Source: an uncultured Spartobacteria bacterium (lineage in GTDB: Bacteria; Verrucomicrobiota; Verrucomicrobiia; Chthoniobacterales; JAATET01). From it: a stretch of 64,000 nt of DNA. Where the stretch lies: contig CALLUD010000012.1 in assembly GCA_938011325.1 (NCBI GenBank), positions 62,001-126,000 of the forward strand, in the 5' to 3' direction. Below the pieces are notes generated by a model, which searched no databases, had not been told where the DNA came from, and saw nothing but the letters and a program-made list of their open reading frames with translations. Below are positions 7,465 through 15,018 of this stretch, piece by piece (the first letter of the stretch is position 1; each line of letters opens with the position of its first letter). The position numbers and the translations under genes were made by a program.

Positions 7465-8439
7465 TTAAAGGATCCCGAGCGCCTTCTCGATGATCCGCTC
7501 GGCCGTCGGGAGCTGGTTCTTCTCGATGGACGGACTGTAAATCGCCGGGGCGTCGATCGTGCACACGCGGCGGATGGGCGCGTCGAGTTCGTCGAAGATG
7601 TTTTCCTGGATCATCGTGGCGATCTGGGCGGAGACACCGCAGAACGGCTTGTTCTCATCGACCAGCACCACGCGATGGGTCTTCGAGACGGAACGATAGA
7701 TCGCCTCCTCGTCGAGCGGGCGAATCGAGCGCAGGTCGACAACTTCCGCCTGGATGCCATGGTCCTCGTCGAGTCGCTCGGCGGCTTCGAGAGCCGTGAG
7801 GGCGGCGCGTCCGTGCGCGATGAACGTGATGTCGGATCCCTCGCGCTTGATGTCGGCCTTGCCCAGCGGAATGAAATACTCCTCCTCCGGCACTTCCGAC
7901 TTCTCGCCGTAGAGCAGGGTGTTCTCCATGAACATCACCGGGTCGTTGTCGCGAATGGCCGTCTTCATGAGGCCCTTTGCGTCGTAGCCGGTGGCGGCGC
8001 TGACAACCTTCAGGCCGGGGATGTTGGCGAGCCAGTTTTCGGGAGTGTGCGAGTGGGTCGCGCCGACGTTCGTGCCGCCATTGGCCGGACCGCGAATGAC
8101 GATCGGGCAGTTGATGAGGCCGCCGGACATGTAGCGGATGCATCCGGCGTTGTTGATGATCTGGTCGTAGGCGACGGTGCAGAAGCTCCAGAACATGAGC
8201 TCGACGACCGGCCGGAGGCCGAGCATCGAAGCGCCGACGGCCAGACCAATGAAGCCCGCTTCACTGATCGGAGCGTCGATGAGGCGCTTGTCGCCGTATT
8301 TCTTCCAAAGACCCCGGGTGACCTTGTAGGCGCCGTCGTATTCAGCAACTTCCTCGCCGATGAGGAAGACATTCGGGTCGTTTTCGATTTCCTCGGCAAA
8401 TGCCTGGTTGAGGGCGTCGCGATATTCGATGAGTGGCAT
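7465..8439 (-). CDS. pdhB: Pyruvate dehydrogenase E1 component, beta subunit
   Basis: A 324-aa transketolase-like subunit that pairs with PdhA to decarboxylate pyruvate using thiamine diphosphate and reductively acetylate lipoyl-E2. Start MPLIEYRDALNQAFAEEIEN, a cofactor-aminopyrimidine glutamate in the LIGEEVAEYDGAYKVTRGL region, DAPISEAGFIGLAVGASMLG, and the C-terminal transketolase domain with EVVDLRSIRPLDEEAI and VLVDENKPFCGV are all as in E1-beta. The match is to pyruvate rather than branched-chain E1 because the operon holds a PDH-type E2; the sequence alone does not fully exclude other 2-oxoacids. Only 12 bp separate it from pdhA. Confidence 0.93.
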   Translation of the reverse strand: MPLIEYRDALNQAFAEEIENDPNVFLIGEEVAEYDGAYKVTRGLWKKYGDKRLIDAPISEAGFIGLAVGASMLGLRPVVELMFWSFCTVAYDQIINNAGCIRYMSGGLINCPIVIRGPANGGTNVGATHSHTPENWLANIPGLKVVSAATGYDAKGLMKTAIRDNDPVMFMENTLLYGEKSEVPEEEYFIPLGKADIKREGSDITFIAHGRAALTALEAAERLDEDHGIQAEVVDLRSIRPLDEEAIYRSVSKTHRVVLVDENKPFCGVSAQIATMIQENIFDELDAPIRRVCTIDAPAIYSPSIEKNQLPTAERIIEKALGIL

Positions 8440-8451
8440 GTCGGCGCGAAC

Positions 8452-9543
8452 TTAGTCGTTGAAAAAGTGGCGGCCCGTGCGGCCGGCTTCGGTCTGGCGG
8501 TCGACCTCGTAATAGACGTCTTCCTGAATCGAATCCATGGAGGGAGCCGGGCTTTCGTCGGCGAACTTCACCGCTTCCATCGCTTCCTTGCGGGTCTCCT
8601 TGTCGATTTCGTCCGCCTCCTCCTCGGTGAGGATGCCTTCCTCGATGAGGCGCCGGCGCCAGATGACGAGCGGATCGTGGGACTGCTTGTATTTCTCGAT
8701 CTCCTCGGCACTGCGATAGCCGCCTTTGTGTTTCGCATCCGCGACGGAGTGGCCGTAGTGGCGGTAGGTGTCGACCTCGAGCACTGTGGGCCGGGATTCG
8801 CGATGCGCGCGATCGATCGCGACCGCGGTCTTGGCGCGGACTTCGTAGAGATCCTCGCCATTGGCGACGTCCCAGACGATTCCGTAGGCGTCGGCCCGCT
8901 GGGCGAGGCAATCCTTGTAAGCCGAGGAGCGCTCGATGCTCGTGCCCATCGAGTAGCGGTTGTTCTCGATGATGTAGATGACCGGCAGATCCCAGAGCGC
9001 GGCGAGGTTCAGGCTCTCATGGAAGACACCCTGGTTGACGGCGCCGTCGCCGAGGAAGGTCATGCAGCAGCCCTTGAGGCCCTTGTATTTCAAAGCGAAG
9101 GCAATGCCGAGGCCGAGCGGGGTCTGTCCGGCGACGATGCCGTGGCCGCCCCAATAGTTCTTGTCGGGCGCGAAGAAGTGCATCGAGCCGCCCTTGCCTT
9201 TCGAGCAGCCGGTGGCCTTGCCGAAGAGCTCGGCCATGCATTCCTTCATCGACATGCCGACGGCGAGGGCGTGGCCGTGATCGCGGTAAGCCGTGATGAC
9301 GTGGTCGTCTTCGCCCATGAGTGAGCACGTGCCGACGGCGACCGCCTCCTGGCCGATATAAAGGTGGAGAAAGCCGCCCATTTTGCCCTCGTTGTAGTAT
9401 TTGAGGGCGATGCGCTCGAAATTCCGGATCGCACAAATCTGCCGGAGGAATCGGATTTTATCCTCTTTGGTAAGGGACGCGTTGATTTCCGCTTTCGCGT
9501 AGTCCACCGGACTGACTTCGGGATCGGCGGTTGTTTGAGTCAT
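8452..9543 (-). CDS. pdhA: Pyruvate dehydrogenase E1 component, alpha subunit
   Basis: From the ATG at 9543 this gives 363 aa; a TTG at 9564 in the same frame would add seven residues. It contains the thiamine-diphosphate motif GDGAVNQGVFHESLNLAALW ending in IENN, the phosphorylation-loop-like region RYSMGTSIERSSAYKD, and the early GFLHLYIGQEAVAVG and YRDHGHALAVGMSMKE motifs shared by E1-alpha proteins. It is the first gene of the four-gene pdh operon. The 178-bp gap upstream has a possible promoter (see 9620-9649). Together with pdhB, pdhC and lpdA it makes a complete complex producing acetyl-CoA, CO2 and NADH. Confidence 0.94.
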   Translation of the reverse strand: MTQTTADPEVSPVDYAKAEINASLTKEDKIRFLRQICAIRNFERIALKYYNEGKMGGFLHLYIGQEAVAVGTCSLMGEDDHVITAYRDHGHALAVGMSMKECMAELFGKATGCSKGKGGSMHFFAPDKNYWGGHGIVAGQTPLGLGIAFALKYKGLKGCCMTFLGDGAVNQGVFHESLNLAALWDLPVIYIIENNRYSMGTSIERSSAYKDCLAQRADAYGIVWDVANGEDLYEVRAKTAVAIDRAHRESRPTVLEVDTYRHYGHSVADAKHKGGYRSAEEIEKYKQSHDPLVIWRRRLIEEGILTEEEADEIDKETRKEAMEAVKFADESPAPSMDSIQEDVYYEVDRQTEAGRTGRHFFND

Positions 9544-9619
9544 GCGATTTAGGACAATGGGCAAGGTTTCTTCAGGCCGGCGTCTTTCGTGTCAGGAGAA
9601 AGTCCAATGCCAAGCCTCC

Positions 9620-9649
9620 AGTATTCTCCGAGCCGTGAAGGATTGGCAA
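9620..9649 (-). promoter_or_regulatory. Possible sigma70-type promoter of the pdh operon
   Basis: On the minus strand, upstream of pdhA, TTGCCA (9644-9649) and AATACT (9620-9625) are separated by 18 bp, a tolerable -35/-10 pair. It sits about 75 bp upstream of the pdhA ATG in the only sizeable gap before the operon. Pattern match by eye only; promoter consensus in this lineage is not known to me. Confidence 0.25.
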
Positions 9650-9721
9650 CAGGGAAAATTTGCGCGAGATCAGAACTGGCGTGTGCAAGCAAACCGGGCG
9701 GCGGCTTCCCGTCCCGGCTGA

Positions 9722-10777
9722 TCAGAAAAGCTCGAGCTGGCCGGCGCTGACGCGGCGGAATGCCGCGGTGGAGAGCTCGAAGCGGCGTTGGTTCAATCCG
9801 GCGCGACGGGCCGCGACCCGGAAGAGCCGCCCGATCTCTTCGGCGAGGAATCCCGAGCCGCGCATGCGCTCACGAAAATCGCTGCGATTGAGTTGGCCAC
9901 GGCGCATTTCGCGGATCCGGCCCAGCACGCGATCCACCCGATCCGGATAATGTGTCTCGAGCCACGACTGGAAGATGTCCTTCACCGCGTGGGGCAGGCG
10001 GAGCACCGTGTAGCCCGCAAAGGTCGCGCCGGCACGGGCTGCGGCATCCAGCACCGCGGGAATCTCGTGCTCGTTGAGTCCGGGAATGATTGGCGCGACC
10101 AGCACGCCGACCGGAATTCCAGCTTCGGCGAGCAGACGGATTGCATCGAGGCGATGCTCGGGCCGCGACGCCCGGGGCTCCATTTTCGAGGAAAGGTCCG
10201 CATCCAGCGTCGTAATGGAGAGATGAACGGCTGCAGCGCGATGGCGCGCGAGTTCCCCCAGATGATCGCGATCGCGGGTCACGAGATGATTCTTCGTGAC
10301 GATGGCAACCGGGTTGCGGAATTCAGCCAGGACCTTGAGGCAGCCGCGGGTGATCTCAAGCTTGCGCTCGATGGGCTGATAGCAGTCGGTCACTCCCGAG
10401 ATCGCGAGCACCTGCGGTGACCATGTCTTTTTCTGCAGCTCGGAGCGGAGGAGTTCCGGGGCGTCTGTCTTGACCATGATGCGCGACTCGAAGTCGAGCC
10501 CGCTCGAAAAGCCGAGGTATTCGTGATACGGCCGCGCGTAGCAATAGGCGCAGCCATGCTCGCAACCCCGGTAGGGATTGATGCTCGTGTCGAAGCCGAT
10601 GTCGGGGCTGTCGTTTCGCGAAATGATCGAGCGGGTCCCGTCGCGATAGAAGTGTGTTCGCGGAGCTGTCGGCGATTCCGCGTCCTCGTCGAGTGAGACG
10701 GAAAGACGCTCGAAGCGATTGGGCGGGTTTGTGCCCGTGCCGCGTCCTCGCGGGGGAGTGGTGGCGCCGGGCGTCAT
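9722..10777 (-). CDS. Radical SAM protein, PA0069/SplB-like family
   Basis: A 351-aa radical SAM enzyme. The [4Fe-4S] cluster motif is GCEHGCAYCYARPYHEYLG, with cysteines in C-x3-C-x2-C spacing, placed about a quarter of the way in as in the PA0069 group. It is preceded by NPYRGCEHG and followed by LDFESRIMVK, and VAIVTKNHLVTRDRDHLGEL and VHLSITTLDADLSSKMEPRA are also family-typical. The SAM core is related to spore photoproduct lyase, but the physiological reaction of PA0069 proteins is unknown to me. It ends 9 bp from msrA's stop and runs in the same direction, so co-transcription after msrA is likely. Confidence 0.85.
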   Translation of the reverse strand: MTPGATTPPRGRGTGTNPPNRFERLSVSLDEDAESPTAPRTHFYRDGTRSIISRNDSPDIGFDTSINPYRGCEHGCAYCYARPYHEYLGFSSGLDFESRIMVKTDAPELLRSELQKKTWSPQVLAISGVTDCYQPIERKLEITRGCLKVLAEFRNPVAIVTKNHLVTRDRDHLGELARHRAAAVHLSITTLDADLSSKMEPRASRPEHRLDAIRLLAEAGIPVGVLVAPIIPGLNEHEIPAVLDAAARAGATFAGYTVLRLPHAVKDIFQSWLETHYPDRVDRVLGRIREMRRGQLNRSDFRERMRGSGFLAEEIGRLFRVAARRAGLNQRRFELSTAAFRRVSAGQLELF

Positions 10778-10786
10778 GCCCGGAAT

Positions 10787-11314
10787 CTACGCGGATTTCG
10801 TCCCGTGGCGAAATTTCTCCAACTTCGGCGCAATCACCGCGCACACGTAGGGGTGGGTCGGGTTGTTGGCTGTGAAGTTTTGATGGTAGGGCTCGGCGGG
10901 ATAAAACGCGGTGAGCGGCGTGATTTCCGTGACGATCGGGGCCGAGAAGCTCTTTTGCGCCGCCGCCTTCGATGCTTGGGCGATGGCAGCTTCCTCGTCG
11001 TTCTGCGTCAGGATGATCGAGCGGTATTGCGTCCCGCGATCCGCGCCCTGGCGATTCAGCGTGGTCGGATCATGGGCCTTCCAGAAGACATCCAGAATCT
11101 CTCCGTAGGAAGTCACCGAGGGGTCGTAGTTGACCCGGACCACTTCCGCATGCCCGGTGCGGCCCGTGCAGACCTGCTCGTAGGTCGGGTTCGGCGTGTC
11201 CCCACCGGCGTAGCCCGATTCCACGGACACGACGCCCGGGACGTTTTGATAGATGGCCTCGACACACCAGAAGCAGCCGCCGCCCAGATAGGCGGATTTA
11301 ACGGGCGGGGTCAT
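10787..11314 (-). CDS. msrA: Peptide-methionine (S)-S-oxide reductase
   Basis: A 175-aa MsrA that repairs methionine-S-sulfoxide in proteins. The catalytic GGCFWC motif places the nucleophilic Cys at residue 14. It is followed by EAIYQNVPGVVSVESGYAGG, the substrate-pocket region YDPSVTSYGEILDVFWKAHD and the conserved NRQGADRGTQYRS. The length is standard for single-domain cytosolic MsrA; there is no fused MsrB. The GTG/ATG choice is simple because the frame begins MTPPVKSAYLGGG. Likely co-transcribed with the radical SAM gene downstream, 9 bp away. Confidence 0.95.
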   Translation of the reverse strand: MTPPVKSAYLGGGCFWCVEAIYQNVPGVVSVESGYAGGDTPNPTYEQVCTGRTGHAEVVRVNYDPSVTSYGEILDVFWKAHDPTTLNRQGADRGTQYRSIILTQNDEEAAIAQASKAAAQKSFSAPIVTEITPLTAFYPAEPYHQNFTANNPTHPYVCAVIAPKLEKFRHGTKSA

Positions 11315-11362
11315 GGTAAGGTAGGCGTAGGTTTGAATTGCATCGCGGGGCCGGATCGCCGG

Positions 11363-11674
11363 TTACCAGTGTTCGAGGAGCAATGCGAGGTCATCGAGCA
11401 ATGAATCGATTTTCTTGAGATCCTTGCGTCTGCCCTTTTCGGGTTTGATCGAAAACCCTCGGAGAAGCGTGAGCATGTCCCGCAGGTCGCGCAGTTTCGC
11501 GGCGGGGATTTTCTCCTTCGAGGAGAGTTTGAGCACCGTCTCCTGAAGTCCGGCAATGTCCGCCTCCACCCGCGTCGCGTAGTTTTCCAGAGCGGAGCGA
11601 AATTCCGCGCGGAGATGGTCCAGCTCCTCGGAAACAGCCTTGACGGGTGATGCCTCGAGACCGGCGGCGTCCAT
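11363..11674 (-). CDS. Small helical hypothetical protein
   Basis: About 103 aa starting MDAAGLEASPVKAVSEELDH. The frame extends to 11719, but the extra residues look non-coding. The protein is almost entirely charged helix: EELDHLRAEFRSALENYATR, then LQETVLKLSSKEKIPAAKLR, RDMLTLLRGFSIKPEKGRRK and DLKKIDSLLDDLALLLEHW. A short coiled-coil or three-helix bundle is plausible. No catalytic or membrane signature is seen. It lies 49 bp upstream of msrA on the same strand. Function unknown. Confidence 0.6.
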   Translation of the reverse strand: MDAAGLEASPVKAVSEELDHLRAEFRSALENYATRVEADIAGLQETVLKLSSKEKIPAAKLRDLRDMLTLLRGFSIKPEKGRRKDLKKIDSLLDDLALLLEHW

Positions 11675-11798
11675 ATGTTCGCGACTAAAGCACCTCTCTG
11701 ACCCGGCGCAAGGAAACATGGAATCGCGGTATATGACATGAAATGTCCGATACCGGTTTCGGCTTGCTGGTGCCGGGGCTGTCGGGGAGATTCGCGCT

Positions 11799-12191
11799 GT
11801 GGAAACGGAATGGATTGAGGAGGCCAGGCGGGCTCGAGAGCGGGCCTATGCGCCGTATTCGAACTTCGCGGTGGGGGCCGTGCTGGTTGCTCGTGACGGA
11901 CGCACGTTTACCGGCTGCAACGTCGAGAATGTCAGCTACGGCCTCACGATTTGCGCGGAGAGGGTGGCGGTGGGAAAGGCCATCGATGCCGGAGTGCGTG
12001 AGTTCCACGCGATTGTTCTGGCCACCGATTCCACGGAACCGGCCTGCCCATGCGGCGCCTGCCGGCAGGTGCTGGCCGAGTTTGCGCCTGCGCTGGAGAT
12101 TCTCTCGGTGACGATAGCGGGGGAGCAGCGGCGAAGTTCTCTGGCGGAACTGCTGCCGCGACCGATGGCGGGAATCCTGGACAAACCGTGA
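11799..12191 (+). CDS. cdd: Cytidine deaminase
   Basis: A 130-aa homotetrameric-type cytidine deaminase that hydrolyses cytidine/deoxycytidine to uridine/deoxyuridine in pyrimidine salvage. YAPYSNFAVGAVLVARDG is the N-terminal signature. Zinc and catalysis come from TICAERVA (Cys plus the proton-shuttling Glu) and the C-terminal PCGACRQVL pair of cysteines. The GTG at 11799 is chosen because GGGGAGA lies eight bases upstream and the family begins here. Its stop is immediately followed by the parS-like palindrome and then mnmG, so the two genes could be co-transcribed. Confidence 0.94.
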   Translation: METEWIEEARRARERAYAPYSNFAVGAVLVARDGRTFTGCNVENVSYGLTICAERVAVGKAIDAGVREFHAIVLATDSTEPACPCGACRQVLAEFAPALEILSVTIAGEQRRSSLAELLPRPMAGILDKP

Positions 12192-12207
12192 TGTTCCACG
12201 TGGAACA
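12192..12207. other. parS-like centromere palindrome (perfect 16-mer)
   Basis: TGTTCCACGTGGAACA is a perfect 16-bp palindrome. It is the form of the conserved ParB-binding parS site seen in pseudomonads and close to the B. subtilis consensus TGTTTCACGTGAAACA. It begins directly after the cdd stop codon and ends 9 bp before the mnmG (gidA) start, overlapping the ribosome-binding region. In most bacteria parS clusters near oriC, often in the gidA-parAB region. ParA and ParB genes are not in this window. Confidence 0.85.
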
Positions 12208-12216
12208 GGATTTTGC

Positions 12217-14127
12217 ATGAGCGCGTTTGACTATCCAAAGACCTATGACGTCATCGTCATCGGAGCCGGTCACGCAGGGATCGAGGCGGCGCTCGCTTCG
12301 GCACGTCTCGGTGCGGAAACCCTTTTGCTGACGCAGAACGCGGACACCGTCGGCCAAATGTCCTGCAATCCGGCGATTGGTGGTCTCGCGAAGGGCCATC
12401 TCGTGCGTGAGATCGACGCATTGGGGGGCATCATGGGGGTCAACACCGACGCAACGGGAATCCAGTTCCGGATGCTCAATGCCCGGAAGGGTCCGAGTGT
12501 TCGGGCTCCGCGGGCTCAATGCGACAAAAAGGCCTACCAGTTTCGGTTGAAGGCGATTCTCGAACGGACCCCCGGGCTCGACCTCAAGCAGGCGAGTGTG
12601 AGCCGGCTGCTGGTGAAGAACGATCGCGTCGAGGGGGTGGAGGCGCAGTTCGGGGTGCGCTTTTTCGGATCTGCGATTGTGGTGACCACCGGCACCTTCC
12701 TGCGCGGCCTTCTGCACGTCGGAATGGAGAATCATGTCGGCGGCCGAATGGGCGACACGGTCTCCACCTTGAGCGACAGCTTGCGCGAGCTGGGGTTTGT
12801 CTCCGGGCGCTTCAAAACGGGCACGCCCTGCCGGCTATTGGCGAAATCCATCGACTTCAGTCGATGCGAGCTGCAGAGAGGGGATGATCCTCCACCGCGG
12901 TTCAGTTATCTGCGCGAGTCTGACCCAGACGAAGGTTTTCTGACGCTGAATTGGTGGGACAGTGAAAAGTTCCACGTGGAACAGATTCCATGTTGGATCA
13001 CCCACACCACCGAGGAAACCCATGAACTGATCCGTCGTAATCTCGACAAATCCCCCCTTTACACCGGCAAATTCGAGGGGATGGGACCTCGTTACTGCCC
13101 TTCGATCGAAGACAAGGTCGTAAAGTTCGCCGAAAAGCCGACCCATCAGATTTTTCTCGAGCCGGAAGGGCGTCAAACGGACGAGGTCTACGTGAATGGC
13201 GTTTCGACCAGCCTTCCTTATGAGGTCCAATACGCCTTCATCCGGAGCATTCCAGGACTGGAACGCGCGGAGATTCTGCGCCCCGGTTACGCGGTGGAAT
13301 ATGACTACTTTCCTCCCACGCAACTGAAGCGCACGCTGGAAACCCAGCGGGTCGAGGGTCTCTATTTCGCCGGCCAGATCAATGGCACCTCCGGTTACGA
13401 AGAGGCTGCCGCACAGGGCCTGGTGGCGGGAGCGAACGCGGCGCTGAAAGTCCGGGGAGGAGGGGAACTCTCTCTAACCCGGTCGGATGCTTATATTGGC
13501 GTGTTAATCGACGATCTGGTTACCCGCGGGACCAACGAACCTTACCGAATGTTTACCAGCCGGGCGGAGCATCGCCTTCTTCTCCGGCAGGACAATGCCG
13601 ACGAACGCCTAACTCCCATAGGCATCCGGCTCGGGCTCGTTTCCGGAAAGCGGCGGGAGGAATTCGAGGAGAAACAGGGGAGGCGCGAGCGCCTGGCGAC
13701 CGCGCTCTCGACGCTTCAACTCGATGGAGTCCCGATGGATCTATGGTTGCGCCGTCCCGAAAATAGTGTGGAGAATCTCCCACAGGAGCTTCTGCACGAG
13801 TTCGGCATCGATGTCTGGCGATTGCAGGAGATCGACGCGAAATATGCGGGATACATCCGGCGTCAGGAGGATCAGATCCGCCGTGCGGCAAAACAGGAGC
13901 GGCGAAGGATTCCGCCTACCGTAAATTATGCCGAGATCCGCGGCCTGCGTAAGGAAGCGGTTCAGAAACTCTCGGACGTGCGTCCGGAGACTCTTGGGCA
14001 GGCGTCCCGGATTTCCGGAGTGACCCCCGCAGACCTCAGTCTTCTGGCGGTCTGGCTGGAGCGGTTTCGCTCTCCTGAAGAAAGTTTGACAACGCCAGCA
14101 CCGCTGGAGCGTCCGACTGAGGATTGA
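12217..14127 (+). CDS. mnmG: tRNA uridine 5-carboxymethylaminomethyl modification enzyme MnmG (GidA)
   Basis: A full-length 636-aa FAD enzyme that, with MnmE, installs cmnm5 at wobble U34 of tRNAs. The FAD motif is VIVIGAGHAGIEAALASARL. Next come the conserved CNPAIGGLAKGHLVREIDAL and DATGIQFRMLNARKGPSVRA blocks, GTFLRGLLHVG, the catalytic-Cys regions FKTGTPCRLL and EQIPCWITHT, YFAGQINGTSGYEEAAAQGL and the helical C-terminus that binds MnmE (residues ~540-630). A second parS-like site is built into codons ~251-256. Its 3' end overlaps the convergent LysR gene by 92 bp. rsmG (gidB), its usual partner, does not follow. Confidence 0.96.
   Translation: MSAFDYPKTYDVIVIGAGHAGIEAALASARLGAETLLLTQNADTVGQMSCNPAIGGLAKGHLVREIDALGGIMGVNTDATGIQFRMLNARKGPSVRAPRAQCDKKAYQFRLKAILERTPGLDLKQASVSRLLVKNDRVEGVEAQFGVRFFGSAIVVTTGTFLRGLLHVGMENHVGGRMGDTVSTLSDSLRELGFVSGRFKTGTPCRLLAKSIDFSRCELQRGDDPPPRFSYLRESDPDEGFLTLNWWDSEKFHVEQIPCWITHTTEETHELIRRNLDKSPLYTGKFEGMGPRYCPSIEDKVVKFAEKPTHQIFLEPEGRQTDEVYVNGVSTSLPYEVQYAFIRSIPGLERAEILRPGYAVEYDYFPPTQLKRTLETQRVEGLYFAGQINGTSGYEEAAAQGLVAGANAALKVRGGGELSLTRSDAYIGVLIDDLVTRGTNEPYRMFTSRAEHRLLLRQDNADERLTPIGIRLGLVSGKRREEFEEKQGRRERLATALSTLQLDGVPMDLWLRRPENSVENLPQELLHEFGIDVWRLQEIDAKYAGYIRRQEDQIRRAAKQERRRIPPTVNYAEIRGLRKEAVQKLSDVRPETLGQASRISGVTPADLSLLAVWLERFRSPEESLTTPAPLERPTED
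12968..12983. other. Second parS-like site, inside mnmG
   Basis: AGTTCCACGTGGAACA contains a perfect 14-bp palindrome (12969-12982) and matches the upstream 16-mer at 15 of 16 positions. It lies 776 bp from the first copy, in frame within mnmG where it encodes KFHVEQ. Two such sites this close are very unlikely by chance and fit a ParB-loading centromere. Confidence 0.75.
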
Positions 14128-14896
14128 TCTTCAGGAGCGTCCTCAGCTGGCCCTCTCCATGTTCAAAAGGGATCAATGAGGTGCAGCAGAGATCCCTGCG
14201 GGCTGAGCTGCTGGCGGCGAATCCAAGGCCAATCGCCGCCAGTCGCTCGCGATGTTCGAGGGAGCCTGCAATCGCGGAGAGTGGCGTGGCTTGGTGGAGC
14301 ACCTGGGTCAGAAGCCAGGTCTCAGCGACAGATCTTTCGTTCTCCGGAGAGATCAGAAATACTTCTCCAACAAGATCTTGTGAAGATATTGATGACCGGT
14401 CCGCAAGGCGATGCTTGGCGGAAAGCGCCACGCAAACGGCCGCTCTTTCCAGCTCGAAGCCTTCTTCCTCCGCGTCTTGTGTGGTCAGAATGGTTGCGTC
14501 AACCGGTCCTTCTCCATTCGTTACGATCTCCAGTTCGATCCCGCGGCATTTCCGTTTCAACTTGCGCAGACGTTTAAGGAGCTTTGGCGACCATGCCTCG
14601 TCGTCGACGCGCAGCCGCACGACTCCGGCGCGTCCTGCGATGCCGTCCTGCAACCGGGCGACAGCGGCATCGAGCTCCTTCAGGGCATTGCTTGCGCTGG
14701 AGAGAAAACTGCGACCCGCAGGGGTGAGACTGACCTTGCGATTGCCCCGCTCGAAAAGCTTCAGTCCGAGATCTTCCTCGAGTCGCTGGATCTGGATGCT
14801 GAGTGATGGCTGGGCGATTCCGAGTCGTTTCGCGGCTGCGGTGAAACTTTCGGTCTCAGCCGCGGTTAGAAAGTATCGCAGGTGTCGCAGCTCCAT
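14036..14896 (-). CDS. LysR-family transcriptional regulator
   Basis: From the ATG at 14896 this encodes 286 aa. The N-terminal winged helix-turn-helix is textbook LysR: MELRHLRYFLTAAETESFTA, AAKRLGIAQPSLSIQIQRLE and LGLKLFERGNRKVSLTPAGR, about residues 1-62. The C-terminal part (90-286) is the effector-binding domain, here Arg/Lys-rich and fairly divergent (LRKLKRKCRGIELEIV). The last ~30 codons overlap the 3' end of mnmG on the opposite strand. A 20-bp dyad just upstream could be its autoregulatory operator. The regulated gene is unclear; the divergent neighbour at 15019 is the obvious candidate. Confidence 0.88.
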   Translation of the reverse strand: MELRHLRYFLTAAETESFTAAAKRLGIAQPSLSIQIQRLEEDLGLKLFERGNRKVSLTPAGRSFLSSASNALKELDAAVARLQDGIAGRAGVVRLRVDDEAWSPKLLKRLRKLKRKCRGIELEIVTNGEGPVDATILTTQDAEEEGFELERAAVCVALSAKHRLADRSSISSQDLVGEVFLISPENERSVAETWLLTQVLHQATPLSAIAGSLEHRERLAAIGLGFAASSSARRDLCCTSLIPFEHGEGQLRTLLKINPQSDAPAVLALSNFLQESETAPARPPED

Positions 14897-14906
14897 GCTC
14901 TGTGAA

Positions 14907-14926
14907 TATCCAATCGATTTCGGATA
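14907..14926. promoter_or_regulatory. Candidate LysR operator dyad
   Basis: TATCC at 14907-14911 and GGATA at 14922-14926 form a 20-bp dyad with a 10-bp spacer, 11 bp upstream of the LysR ATG and in the 122-bp gap before the divergent gene at 15019. LysR regulators typically bind such interrupted dyads in a divergent promoter. Pattern only. Confidence 0.35.
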
Positions 14927-15018
14927 GCCAATATCTATTCGACAAAGTGGTAATGCCATGAGCGCTGGAGATGAACACCGCTGGACAACTCTGGTATAGA
15001 CACCTATTTTCGCCACCA

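Noticed and set aside
8010..8399. Small Arg/Ser-rich open frames opposite or shifted within pdhB and similar genes
   Set aside because: High Arg/Pro/Ser content and no ribosome site; they are frame shadows.
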